The position numbers and the translations under genes were made by a program. From assembly GCF_003852235.1 (NCBI RefSeq), contig NZ_CP027732.1, positions 1 to 64,000 of the forward strand: a stretch of 64,000 nt of DNA. The letters are read 5' to 3'. Source of the stretch: Pseudomonas sp. R4-35-07 (lineage in GTDB: Bacteria > Pseudomonadota > Gammaproteobacteria > Pseudomonadales > Pseudomonadaceae). Under the pieces are notes generated by a model. That model searched no databases. It saw only the letters and a program-made list of their open reading frames with translations, and was not told the origin of the DNA. Shown here piece after piece: positions 42,372 through 51,099 of the stretch. The stretch's first letter is position 1; each line of letters opens with the position of its first letter.

Positions 42372-42611
42372 ATGAAACGTTTTGCCTTGGCAATCATCTG
42401 CGGTGTATTGGCCACTTCGGCCGTGGCCGCGCCAAAAGATTGTGAAGAGCTCAGGAAGGAAATCGAAGTGAATATCCAGGCCAAGGCGATCCCGTCCTAC
42501 ACCCTGGAAATCATCACTGCCGAAGAAGCCAAGAACCACGACAGCGCCATGATTGTTGGTTCGTGCGAAAACGGCACCAAGCGCATCCTCTACCAGAAAA
42601 ACAACGACTGA
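42372..42611 (+). CDS. DUF1161 family exported protein (copy 2)
   Basis: A 79-residue protein with a Sec signal peptide (MKRFALAIICGVLATSAVAA) and a two-cysteine mature domain: KDCEELRKEIEVNIQAKAIP and IVGSCENGTKRILYQKNND. It resembles the protein at 40204-40428 across its length, with the same Cys spacing. Function unknown; periplasmic location is likely. The frame is open 22 codons upstream, but ATG 42372 starts the signal peptide. It abuts the convergent lipoprotein gene (adjacent stop codons). Confidence 0.9.
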   Translation: MKRFALAIICGVLATSAVAAPKDCEELRKEIEVNIQAKAIPSYTLEIITAEEAKNHDSAMIVGSCENGTKRILYQKNND

Positions 42612-43034
42612 TCAGATGCAGTTCACACTGCGCTCCTCGGCCAGCAACTGACGCGCCGAGTCATACAGGCGGATGTTGGGGGTGAAGGCCAGTGAGCGAC
42701 CTTCCAGTACGTAGCGTTGGCCAGCCTGGAAATGGTCGTACTGCAAGGTCATGAAGCAGGTTCGATACATCATCTGGCTGAGCCCCCCCAAACCACCGCC
42801 GGCGGGCACTTCGAAATCGAAGCGCACCATCAGTTCGTGGGGGCCGGGCGGCATTTGGAAAAAGCGCCCGTCGTCGAGGTTTTTCCCGTCCAGCCGCTGA
42901 GCCATGACCAATTTGGAGCCCGGTGTCGGCGTGGTGAAGTCTACCCAGGCCTGCCGAGGGTCGACTGGCGGGACGGGCGTCAATGCGCAAGCGCTGAGGA
43001 ACAGGGCGGCGATGGGATACAGAAGCTGGCGCAT
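42612..43034 (-). CDS. Putative lipoprotein, unknown function
   Basis: A 140-residue protein with a lipoprotein signal peptide: hydrophobic MRQLLYPIAALFLSAC with lipobox LSAC and Cys16. The mature part has no motif I recognise; it holds FFQMPPGPHELMVRFDFEVP and CFMTLQYDHFQAGQRYVLEG, which suggest a small beta-rich envelope domain. Similar short lipoproteins occur at this site in other pseudomonads. It is divergent from the aminopeptidase-like lipoprotein gene. Confidence 0.8.
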   Translation of the reverse strand: MRQLLYPIAALFLSACALTPVPPVDPRQAWVDFTTPTPGSKLVMAQRLDGKNLDDGRFFQMPPGPHELMVRFDFEVPAGGGLGGLSQMMYRTCFMTLQYDHFQAGQRYVLEGRSLAFTPNIRLYDSARQLLAEERSVNCI

Positions 43035-43143
43035 GGCAGGTACTCAACGCGAGAAGATAGTTTGAGTATAAACACGCCATCGTGTGGAACATCACTTCAA
43101 ACGTATCAGTCTGGCGCACACATCACCCAGGAGCAGTCGCGGC

Positions 43144-44229
43144 ATGATCAGGCGTTTTCTTCCGGGGTTGCTCGCGATGCTGCTCAGCGGCTGCTCCAGC
43201 GTCAGTTACTACAGCCAGTTGGCGAGTGGTCAGTGGCAGCTGCTGCGGGCGCGGGAACCGGTGGCCGAGGTCATCGCCGATCCAACCCGTCCTCAAGGGT
43301 TGCGCGAGCATCTGGTGCAATCCCAGAAAGCTCGTACTTTCGCCAGCGAACACCTGCACTTGCCCGACAATCAAAGTTACCGGCTCTACGCCGATATTGG
43401 CCGACCCTATGTGGTCTGGAATGTCTTCGCCACGCAGGAATTTTCTCTATCGCCTGAAAACCATTGTTTTCCCATCGCCGGTTGCGTCGCCTACCGCGGC
43501 TATTACAGCCAGGGCGCGGCACGCGGCGAAGCGGCATTGCTGCGCCAACAAGGTATGGACGTGTCGATTGGCGGCGTCGAGGCGTATTCCACCTTGGGTT
43601 GGTTCAACGACCCGATCATCAGTTCGATGCTGCACTGGGGCGATGAGCGCCTGGCCACGTTGATCTTCCATGAGCTGGCGCATCAGCGCTTCTATGTGAA
43701 GGACGACACCGAATTCAATGAGTCATTCGCCAGCTTCGTCGAGCAGGAAGGTACCCGCCAGTGGCGAGCCGCCCGTGGACTGGCGCCGCTGAGCGATGGG
43801 ACGCTGCAGCAGCGTGACCAGTTCATTCGCCTGATTCTCGATACCCGCAAACGCCTGGAAACCCTCTACGCACAGCCCTTGGCGCGCGAAGCCATGCGCC
43901 AGGCCAAGGCGGCGGAGTTCGAACGCCTGCGCCTTGAGTACCGACAGATGCGCGACAGCCAATGGGGCGGTGACAAGCGCTATGACGCGTGGATCAACCA
44001 GCCGATGAACAACGCACGGCTGTTGCCTTTCGGCCTATATGACCAATGGGTGCCGGCGTTTGCAGCATTGTTTCGGCAGGAAGGCGGGGATTGGGTCAGG
44101 TTTTATCAGGCGGTGCGCGCATTGGGCGGTTTGGCTTCGCAAGAGCGCAAGATTCGTTTGAGGCAATTGATGAACGAATATCAGGGGATGAATGCGCAGA
44201 GCACGTTTGACGCGAGCAGATACAAGTAA
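43144..44229 (+). CDS. Putative aminopeptidase, lipoprotein (PF10023-type)
   Basis: A 361-residue lipoprotein with signal peptide MIRRFLPGLLAMLLSGCSS (lipobox LSGC). The zinc-protease motif HELAHQRFYVKDDTEFNESF contains HELAH and a downstream Glu, as in gluzincins; segments NVFATQEFSL and YFSTLGWFNDP-like text (here AYSTLGWFNDPI) match the family annotated as aminopeptidase in Proteobacteria. It would act at the outer membrane's inner face or the periplasm. The frame is open 20 codons upstream; ATG 43144 starts the signal peptide. The substrate is unknown. Confidence 0.85.
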   Translation: MIRRFLPGLLAMLLSGCSSVSYYSQLASGQWQLLRAREPVAEVIADPTRPQGLREHLVQSQKARTFASEHLHLPDNQSYRLYADIGRPYVVWNVFATQEFSLSPENHCFPIAGCVAYRGYYSQGAARGEAALLRQQGMDVSIGGVEAYSTLGWFNDPIISSMLHWGDERLATLIFHELAHQRFYVKDDTEFNESFASFVEQEGTRQWRAARGLAPLSDGTLQQRDQFIRLILDTRKRLETLYAQPLAREAMRQAKAAEFERLRLEYRQMRDSQWGGDKRYDAWINQPMNNARLLPFGLYDQWVPAFAALFRQEGGDWVRFYQAVRALGGLASQERKIRLRQLMNEYQGMNAQSTFDASRYK

Positions 44230-44301
44230 TATCTACATATCCCACCGCTCTGAGACGCGCTCATTAGAGTTTCCTGACCTTTACAGCGTCAGGGTTTCCT
44301 C

Positions 44302-47190
44302 ATGTCTCTACCCTTGCATCAAAACACACCAACGTTAACGGCGATCGATCCACGCGGGTTGGCTGTGCGCACGGTCGCTTATTACCGGCCGACTGCCCAA
44401 GTCGAGCTTGAGGCGCGTATTACCCGTCAAGCGTTCAATGCCTCGGGTTTCGTCGTGCAGCAGTACGGGTCACGTCAGTGGATGGCAAGTGACGCCAAAG
44501 GGGTGAAAAAAGCCAGTCACGTGACGGTCTACAGCCTTGGCGGTCAGCCGATCTACAGCGATAGCACGGATGCGGGCTGGCGCTTGACGTTACTGGGGGG
44601 CGCGGGTCAATGGGTGCACAGGTGGGATGGTCGCGGCGCTCACCGTAAGTGCAACTATGACGCTTCGCTGCGGCCCGTGGCGGTGTTTGAACAAGCGGCC
44701 GATGATTCATCTGAGCGATGTGTAGAAAGGTTGGAATATGCAGGTTATTCAACGGCTGAGGCGGTGAATAATCGCTGTGGCCGGCTGGTGTTGCATGACG
44801 GCGAATGCGTCAGAACGCGCTTTGAGGAGTATGGCCTGCAGGGGCATGTATCAAGGCAGGCGCAGCGTTTTCTTCGAGAGATTGCGACGGTCAACTGGCC
44901 CTTGCAACCCACACAGCGAGAAGCTTTATTGCAGGATGAAGACTTCGTGACGTCATGGCGCTTCAGTGCATTGGGGGAAGCGCTTGAGCAGGTAGATGCA
45001 AAAAACAATGTAAAAGACAGTCGTTATGGACGCACCGGTGAGCTACTGGAAGTTGGCATCACCCTGGCGGGCGGTACTCGTCAGGTCATCGCGGATGGGG
45101 CCGACTACAACGCCCATGGTCAGATGCTAACGCAACGTGCTGGAAACGGCGTAGTGAGCGAGTGGACCTACGACCCACGCAGCCAGCGTGTGGAGCGATT
45201 ATTGACCTATCGCAGCAGGGCAAAGAAAGAGCGGTTGCAGGATTTGGCATACACCTATGACCACGTCGGCAATGTGATCAAAATCGTCGACGCAGCCCAA
45301 CCCATCCAATGGTCAAGCAACGCCCAGGTCATGGCTGTCAGCCATTACCAATATGACACTTTATATCAGCTGGTCCGGGCCAGTGGTCGAGAGAGTGCGC
45401 ACAATAGCGCTGGATCGGGGCTGCCAAGGCAGGCGACTTTCGGCGCCGCAAATGATAGCCAATGGCGCAACTACACCCGAACCTATACCTATGACGCCGA
45501 TGGCAATCTGCAAAAGCTGCAGCATATGCCTAGCAACGGCAGCGGCTATACACGAACAATGAAGGTAGCGACGCTCGGAAACCAAAGTCTGCCGACTACT
45601 GGCCCATTGATCGAGTCGCCTGCATTGGGCAAGGGCTTCGACCTCAATGGCAACCAGCAGCAACTCGAGCGTGGGCAGACCATGAACTGGGATGTGTCCA
45701 ACCGACTGATCAGTGTTGCCTTGGTGACCCGTGAGGAGGCGGCCAACGATGAAGAGCTGTACGGCTATGATGCGTTCGGCCAGCGCGTGATAAAAAATAG
45801 CGTGGTTCGGGCTGGCGCACTCACCCATCGTGCGCAGGTTTGCTATCTGCCGGGGCTGGAAGTACGGCGCGACAGTGCCAGCGGCGAATGGCTGAATGTC
45901 TTGAATATTGAAGTCGGTCGCTACAGCGTGCGGATACTTCAATGGGAAAAAGGTCGCCCTTCCGAGCTTGCGAACAATTCCATTCGTTGCAACTTGGCGG
46001 ATCATTTGGGCAGCAGCACCCTGGAGCTGGATGAAAAAGCCCTGCTGATCAGTCAGGAAAGTTATTACCCATTTGGCAGCACTGCGTGGTGGGCGGCGAG
46101 AGGCGCCATCGAGGCACGCTATAAAAGTTGCCGCTACAGTGGCAAGGAGCGCGATGCTACTGGGCTGTATTACTACGGGATGCGTTACTACGCACCCTGG
46201 TTGCAGCGTTGGATCAGCCCGGACCCGGCAGGGACACTTGACGGACTGAATCGATACAGGATGGTGCATAACAACCCGATGAACAGGGTTGATCGTCAAG
46301 GGATGATTACATCCTTGCCCACCGACTGGAGTTCGGCAGGTCAAGGCAGGCTGCCAAGCTTTGGGCATCACGTGTCCCTGGGCGCTGCACAGGGCGTGGT
46401 ACTGGGCGGGGCTGCTGCGCTAGGGGCCAAGCTGACGGGCATTGTGGTGCCCTCAGTGGCGTTCGGCGCGTTCGTTGCGGGAGGCGTAGGTTTTGCCGCA
46501 GTACGCAACGTTTCGGATGAAATCCGTCATTCATTGTGGGTAGGGTCACCCAGTTATAAAAAGCTCGTGGCGGGTGCGCAGGCAGCTTCTGTCCTGTTGA
46601 ATGCAGCGTATGCGGCGATCAATGACCCTGCTAACGCAACTGAATTGAATCAACTGGATGCATTGTTTTTCGGGGCGGCGCAGGGCTCGAGCAATCTGCA
46701 GGAAACGATGTCTGCGGTGAGTTATTACCATGACAACTTACACAGAATAAGCGTCATGGAGCACCATGAAGGCAGGACGACGGTAGAGGCTATTTCAGCC
46801 AGAGGCACATTGGCGTCCGGCAGGCTGACGATGCCAGGCGTAAAACGACTGATGTATTTTCAGCGGGACTTTCTAGAACGGTCTTCTGCAGAGGAAATTG
46901 CTCACACCTTCATTCATGAAGTCACTCACAGCGCACTCGCGACCCACGATGAAGGCGGCAGTTCGGCCACCGAGGACACGTTATCGTCCTATTTGAGTCG
47001 ATTGCGCAGTCAGAGGATTTCACCTGCCACCAGTGCAGAAGCCAATGCTCATTATTTTTCTTTGTTGGCCGCCTTGCACCTCAATAAAGCCGACTATCTG
47101 CGCAGAAAAAACCTGTTAGCCAGTGGAATATCCGCTCACCCTGCAAGCTCACCGGCCGCACATGCTCCAGTGCGCAGACGGAGGCCTTGA
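44302..47190 (+). CDS. TccC-type RHS repeat toxin with metalloprotease-like C-terminus
   Basis: A 962-residue protein built like the C component of Tc insecticidal toxins. The N-terminus PTLTAIDPRGLAVRTVAYYR is typical of TccC; YD/RHS repeats (YDPRSQRVERL, YQYDTLYQLVRASGRE, YTYDADGNLQKLQHM) fill most of the length; and the RHS core ends at LYYYGMRYYAPWLQRWISPD, PAGTLDGLNRYRMVHNNP (D641-P659). Residues from about 668 are the hypervariable part: a hydrophobic Ala/Gly-rich stretch, then FIHEVTHSALATHDEGG with HEVTH at 872-876, a zinc-protease motif with His882 or Asp883 as possible third ligand. The TcA and TcB partners and an immunity gene are not adjacent; the next gene is convergent. Looser codon use suggests transfer. 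Confidence 0.88.
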   Translation: MSLPLHQNTPTLTAIDPRGLAVRTVAYYRPTAQVELEARITRQAFNASGFVVQQYGSRQWMASDAKGVKKASHVTVYSLGGQPIYSDSTDAGWRLTLLGGAGQWVHRWDGRGAHRKCNYDASLRPVAVFEQAADDSSERCVERLEYAGYSTAEAVNNRCGRLVLHDGECVRTRFEEYGLQGHVSRQAQRFLREIATVNWPLQPTQREALLQDEDFVTSWRFSALGEALEQVDAKNNVKDSRYGRTGELLEVGITLAGGTRQVIADGADYNAHGQMLTQRAGNGVVSEWTYDPRSQRVERLLTYRSRAKKERLQDLAYTYDHVGNVIKIVDAAQPIQWSSNAQVMAVSHYQYDTLYQLVRASGRESAHNSAGSGLPRQATFGAANDSQWRNYTRTYTYDADGNLQKLQHMPSNGSGYTRTMKVATLGNQSLPTTGPLIESPALGKGFDLNGNQQQLERGQTMNWDVSNRLISVALVTREEAANDEELYGYDAFGQRVIKNSVVRAGALTHRAQVCYLPGLEVRRDSASGEWLNVLNIEVGRYSVRILQWEKGRPSELANNSIRCNLADHLGSSTLELDEKALLISQESYYPFGSTAWWAARGAIEARYKSCRYSGKERDATGLYYYGMRYYAPWLQRWISPDPAGTLDGLNRYRMVHNNPMNRVDRQGMITSLPTDWSSAGQGRLPSFGHHVSLGAAQGVVLGGAAALGAKLTGIVVPSVAFGAFVAGGVGFAAVRNVSDEIRHSLWVGSPSYKKLVAGAQAASVLLNAAYAAINDPANATELNQLDALFFGAAQGSSNLQETMSAVSYYHDNLHRISVMEHHEGRTTVEAISARGTLASGRLTMPGVKRLMYFQRDFLERSSAEEIAHTFIHEVTHSALATHDEGGSSATEDTLSSYLSRLRSQRISPATSAEANAHYFSLLAALHLNKADYLRRKNLLASGISAHPASSPAAHAPVRRRRP

Positions 47191-47206
47191 AAACCCGCGT
47201 GGCGTG

Positions 47207-47866
47207 TTAACGATGGTCCATAAACGCCTGGTGCAGCTCGGCCAATGTTTCAAAATGCCAGGTCGGCGCTTCGGCATTCAGCTCTGCAAAGCTGCCAAAC
47301 CCATACCCCACCGCCGCCGAGTCGAGCCCATTGCTGCGTGCGCCGATCAAGTCATGCTTGCGGTCACCGATCATCAAGGTGGTGGTCGGGTCCAGCCCTT
47401 CTTCACGCACCAGGTGGGCGATCAGCTCGACCTTGTTGGTGCGCGTGCCATCCAGCTCGCTGCCGTAAATCACCTTGAAGTGTTTGGCGAAGTCGAAATG
47501 CCGTGCGATCTCACGGGCAAACTCCCACGGTTTGGATGTGGCCACATACAGCTGGCGGCCTTGGCTGTTCAGTTCTTCGAGCAAGGGCATCACGCCATCG
47601 AACACATGGTTTTCATAGAGCCCTGTGACCCTGAAACGCTCACGATAAAAATTCACCGCTTGCCACGCCTTGGCCTCGTCGAAGCCGTAGAACTGCATGA
47701 ACGCTTGCAGCAACGGCGGGCCGATGAAGTGTTCGAGGCGGGACAGGTCTGGCTCGTCGATGCCCAGCTTGCCCAGGGCGTACTGGATCGAGCGGGTGAT
47801 GCCCTCGCGTGGGTCGGTAAGGGTGCCATCGAGGTCGAACAGCACGGTTGGGTGGTGCAGGGTCAT
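47207..47866 (-). CDS. HAD-family hydrolase (phosphoglycolate phosphatase-like)
   Basis: A 219-residue HAD phosphatase. Motif I is FDLDGTLTDPREGI, motif II YVATSKPWEFAR, and motifs III/IV are in TNKVELIAHLV and LMIGDRKHDLIGARSNGLDS; a helical cap of about 70 residues lies between I and II. Relatives are annotated as phosphoglycolate phosphatase or 5'-nucleotidase; the true substrate is uncertain. Its start overlaps the end of the gamma carbonic anhydrase gene (ATGA), so they form a small operon. Confidence 0.9.
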   Translation of the reverse strand: MTLHHPTVLFDLDGTLTDPREGITRSIQYALGKLGIDEPDLSRLEHFIGPPLLQAFMQFYGFDEAKAWQAVNFYRERFRVTGLYENHVFDGVMPLLEELNSQGRQLYVATSKPWEFAREIARHFDFAKHFKVIYGSELDGTRTNKVELIAHLVREEGLDPTTTLMIGDRKHDLIGARSNGLDSAAVGYGFGSFAELNAEAPTWHFETLAELHQAFMDHR

Positions 47867-48405
47867 CGGTCGAATCCTTCAGCCAGGTGCAGGTCTTTGA
47901 GCTTCACGTAGTTCGCTGCGCTGTAGGTGAAAAAGGCACGCTCCTTGTCAGTCAACGGGCGTACCTGTTTAACCGGGCTGCCGACGTACAAAAAGCCGCT
48001 GTCGAGTTTCTTGCCCGGCGGCACCAGGCTGCCGGCCCCGATGATCACGTCATCCTCCACCACTGCGCCGTCCATCACGATGCTGCCCATGCCGATCAGG
48101 ATGCGGCTCCCCACGGTGCAGCCATGCAGCATGACTTTGTGGGCGATGGTCACGTCGTCACCGATCAACAGCGGGAAACCGTCCGGGTTGAACGGGCCGG
48201 CGTGGGTGATGTGCAGCACGCAGCCATCCTGCACGCTGGTGCGCGCGCCGATACGGATGCGATGCATGTCGCCGCGAATCACCGTCAAGGGCCAGACTGA
48301 GCTGTCGGCGCCGATTTCGACATCGCCGATCACCACCGCCGAAACATCGACAAAAGCCCCGGTGCCCAGGGTTGGCGTGTGGTTCTGATAGGTGCGAAGG
48401 GTCAC
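47863..48405 (-). CDS. Gamma carbonic anhydrase family protein
   Basis: A 180-residue left-handed beta-helix protein (hexapeptide repeats: VSAVVIGDVEIGADSSVWPL, VIIGAGSLVPPG). The zinc-type His positions occur in RGDMHRIRIGARTSVQDGCV and IAHKVMLHGCTVGSRILIGM, as in YrdA/PaaY/gamma-CA proteins. True carbonic anhydrase activity is not proven for many of these. A longer frame exists, but GTG 48405 has AGAGAGGCTATC before it and starts the conserved TLRTYQ. It is divergent from prlC, with 101 bases between starts, and coupled to the HAD gene. Confidence 0.88.
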   Translation of the reverse strand: MTLRTYQNHTPTLGTGAFVDVSAVVIGDVEIGADSSVWPLTVIRGDMHRIRIGARTSVQDGCVLHITHAGPFNPDGFPLLIGDDVTIAHKVMLHGCTVGSRILIGMGSIVMDGAVVEDDVIIGAGSLVPPGKKLDSGFLYVGSPVKQVRPLTDKERAFFTYSAANYVKLKDLHLAEGFDR

Positions 48406-48506
48406 GATAGCCTCTCTCTGTTGTACTGATAGCTGCGGTGGGTGTTGATTGTAATTAAGATGCCCCCATCTTTGTCTTATCTGTTTTTTCAGCCAAGGTG
48501 CCAACC

Positions 48507-50558
48507 GTGAGCGCGAACAACCCTCTTCTGCAGCCCTACGACCTGCCGCCGTTCTCGGCGATCCGTGCCGAGCATGTCCAGCCGGCCATCGAACAGATCC
48601 TTGCCGATAACCGGGCAGCTATCGCAGAAATCCTGCAAAGCCAGGGAAAAAATCCGACATGGGCGGGCCTGGTCCTGGCCATGGACGAGCTTAATGATCG
48701 CCTGGGCGCGGCGTGGAGCCCTGTCAGCCACCTCAACGCCGTGTGTAACAGCGCCGAACTGCGCGAAGCCTATGAGGCCTGCCTGCCGGCATTGAGCGCC
48801 TACTCCACCGAGATGGGGCAGAACCGTGAGCTGTTCCAGGCCTTCGAAGCCTTGGCCAGCAGCCCCGAGGCCGCCGGTTTCGATGTGGCGCAAAAAACCG
48901 TGCTGGAACACGCCCTGCGCGACTTCCGCCTGTCGGGTATCGATTTGCCGCTGGAGCAGCAAAAGCGTTACGCCGAAGTGCAGAGCAAGCTGTCGGAGCT
49001 GGGCAGCAAATTCTCCAACCAGTTGCTGGATGCCACCCAGGCCTGGACTAAGCACGTCACCGACGAAGCCACCCTCGCCGGCCTGACCGATTCGGCCAAG
49101 GCGCAAATGGCCGCCGCCGCCCAGGCCAAAGGTCTCGATGGCTGGCTGATCACCCTGGAATTTCCGAGCTATTACGCGGTAATGACCTACGCCCAGGACC
49201 GCGCCCTGCGTGAAGAAGTCTATGCGGCCTACTGCACCCGCGCGTCGGACCAAGGCCCGAATGCCGGTCAGAACGATAACGGCCCGGTGATGGAACAGAT
49301 CCTCGACCTGCGCCAGGAACTGGCCCAGCTGCTGGGCTACGCCTCCTTCGCCGAACTGAGCCTCGCTACCAAAATGGCCGAGTCCAGCGACCAGGTGCTG
49401 AGCTTCCTGCGCGACCTGGCCCAGCGCAGCAAACCGTTCGCGACCCAGGACCTGCAGCAGCTCAAGGCTTACGCCGCCGAACAAGGTTGCGCCGACCTGC
49501 AAAGCTGGGACAGCGGTTTCTACGGCGAAAAATTGCGCGAGCAGCGCTACAGCGTGTCCCAGGAAGCCCTGCGCGCTTACTTCCCGATCGACAAAGTGCT
49601 GGGCGGCCTGTTTGCCATTGTGCAGCGCCTGTACGGCATCGAGATCGCCGAGCAGAAAGGTTTCGACGCCTGGCACCCGGACGTGCGCCTGTTCGAGATC
49701 AAGGAGAACGGTCAGCATGTCGGCCGCTTCTTCTTCGACCTGTATGCCCGCGCCAACAAGCGTGGCGGTGCCTGGATGGACGGTGCCCGCGACCGCCGCC
49801 GCACCCTGGAGGGTGTGCTGCAAAGCCCGGTGGCTAACCTGGTGTGCAACTTCACCCCGGCCGACAGTGGCAAGCCCGCCCTGCTGACCCACGATGAAGT
49901 GACCACCCTGTTCCACGAGTTCGGCCATGGCTTGCACCATCTGCTGACCCGCGTTGAACATGCCGGCGTATCCGGTATCAACGGCGTGGCCTGGGATGCG
50001 GTGGAGTTGCCGAGCCAGTTCATGGAGAACTGGTGCTGGGAGCCTGAAGGCCTGGCGCTGATTTCGGGCCATTACGAAACCGGTGAGCCGTTACCCCAGG
50101 ACCTGCTGGAAAAAATGCTCGCGGCGAAAAATTTCCAGTCCGGCCTGATGATGGTGCGCCAGCTGGAGTTCTCGCTGTTCGACTTCGAATTGCACGCCAC
50201 CCACGGCGATGGTCGCAGTGTGGCGCAGGTGCTCGAAGGCGTGCGCGATGAAGTCTCGGTAATGCGCCCACCGGCCTACAACCGCTTCCCCAACAGCTTC
50301 GCGCACATTTTCGCCGGTGGTTATGCCGCCGGTTATTACAGCTACAAGTGGGCCGAAGTGCTGTCGGCGGACGCCTTCTCCAAGTTCGAAGAAGACGGCG
50401 TGCTCAATGCCCAGACCGGTCGCGCCTTCCGTGAAGCGATCCTTGCACGGGGCGGTTCACAAGCGCCGATGGTGTTGTTCGTCGACTTCCGCGGACGTGC
50501 GCCGTCGATTGACGCACTCTTGCGCCACAGCGGCCTGAGTGAGGACGCGGCAGCATGA
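48507..50558 (+). CDS. prlC: Oligopeptidase A
   Basis: A 683-residue M3-family zinc metallopeptidase that degrades cytosolic oligopeptides, including cleaved signal peptides. The active site HEFGHGLHHLL (H470-E471-H474) is present, with the typical segments GRFFFDLYARANKRGGAWMD and HIFAGGYAAGYYSYKWAEVL. A GTG at 48498 is also in frame, but GTG 48507 has AAGGTG five bases before it and gives the conserved MSANNPLLQPYDLPPFS. The stop overlaps the start of the next gene by four bases. Confidence 0.95.
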   Translation: MSANNPLLQPYDLPPFSAIRAEHVQPAIEQILADNRAAIAEILQSQGKNPTWAGLVLAMDELNDRLGAAWSPVSHLNAVCNSAELREAYEACLPALSAYSTEMGQNRELFQAFEALASSPEAAGFDVAQKTVLEHALRDFRLSGIDLPLEQQKRYAEVQSKLSELGSKFSNQLLDATQAWTKHVTDEATLAGLTDSAKAQMAAAAQAKGLDGWLITLEFPSYYAVMTYAQDRALREEVYAAYCTRASDQGPNAGQNDNGPVMEQILDLRQELAQLLGYASFAELSLATKMAESSDQVLSFLRDLAQRSKPFATQDLQQLKAYAAEQGCADLQSWDSGFYGEKLREQRYSVSQEALRAYFPIDKVLGGLFAIVQRLYGIEIAEQKGFDAWHPDVRLFEIKENGQHVGRFFFDLYARANKRGGAWMDGARDRRRTLEGVLQSPVANLVCNFTPADSGKPALLTHDEVTTLFHEFGHGLHHLLTRVEHAGVSGINGVAWDAVELPSQFMENWCWEPEGLALISGHYETGEPLPQDLLEKMLAAKNFQSGLMMVRQLEFSLFDFELHATHGDGRSVAQVLEGVRDEVSVMRPPAYNRFPNSFAHIFAGGYAAGYYSYKWAEVLSADAFSKFEEDGVLNAQTGRAFREAILARGGSQAPMVLFVDFRGRAPSIDALLRHSGLSEDAAA

Positions 50559-50830
50559 GTGAAGGGCCTGTGATCACCAAAAAGCAATTTATCGCCGGGG
50601 CGGTCTGCCCGGCGTGCAGCGAGCCGGACAAGCTCAAGATGTGGACCGAAGACAACGTGCCACACCGCGAGTGTGTGGCCTGTGGGTATACCGATACGCT
50701 CAATGACCAGGGGCTGTCAGTGCCCAAGGAATTGGGTACGCGGGTCAATACGTCGGCATTGAAAGCGCCGGCGGACCCGAAGGTGCAGGCGGTGCAGTTC
50801 TTCCCCAACCCGAAGCTGAAAAAAGACTAG
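50555..50830 (+). CDS. YheV-family putative zinc ribbon protein
   Basis: A 91-residue protein with two cysteine pairs, CPACSEPDKLKMW and CVACGYTD, about 30 residues apart, that form a probable zinc ribbon. This matches the YheV/DUF2387 family, often encoded directly behind prlC. Its function is unknown. The ATG overlaps the prlC stop (ATGA), so translation is coupled. It is followed by a REP pair. Confidence 0.9.
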   Translation: MSEGPVITKKQFIAGAVCPACSEPDKLKMWTEDNVPHRECVACGYTDTLNDQGLSVPKELGTRVNTSALKAPADPKVQAVQFFPNPKLKKD

Positions 50831-50850
50831 CAGTCCGTACGCGGACCAAA

Positions 50851-50940
50851 ATGTGGGAGGGGGCTTGCTCCCGATAGCGGCTTGTCAGTCAACCTACACA
50901 TGACTGACTCACCGCCATCGGAAGCAAGCCTCCTCCCATT
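50851..50940. repeat. Paired REP repeat, partly decayed
   Basis: The left copy ATGTGGGAGGGGGCTTGCTC is intact; the right copy reads GGAAGCAAGCCTCCTCCCAT, with substitutions and a following T-run, so this pair is diverging. It separates the YheV-like gene from the gluconate dehydrogenase operon. Confidence 0.85.
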
Positions 50941-51099
50941 TTTTTGCCCGCATGTATGCGACTTAGGTCGCTGAATTCTTTCTCTACATGCTTAGCCTGC
51001 TATCATTTGTAACCATTGATTGCTGCTCGCAGCAAAAAAAAGACAAGCCACTCCCCAGAAGCGGCTGCCAAACCCGTGACCACATGATGAGGTGCACCC

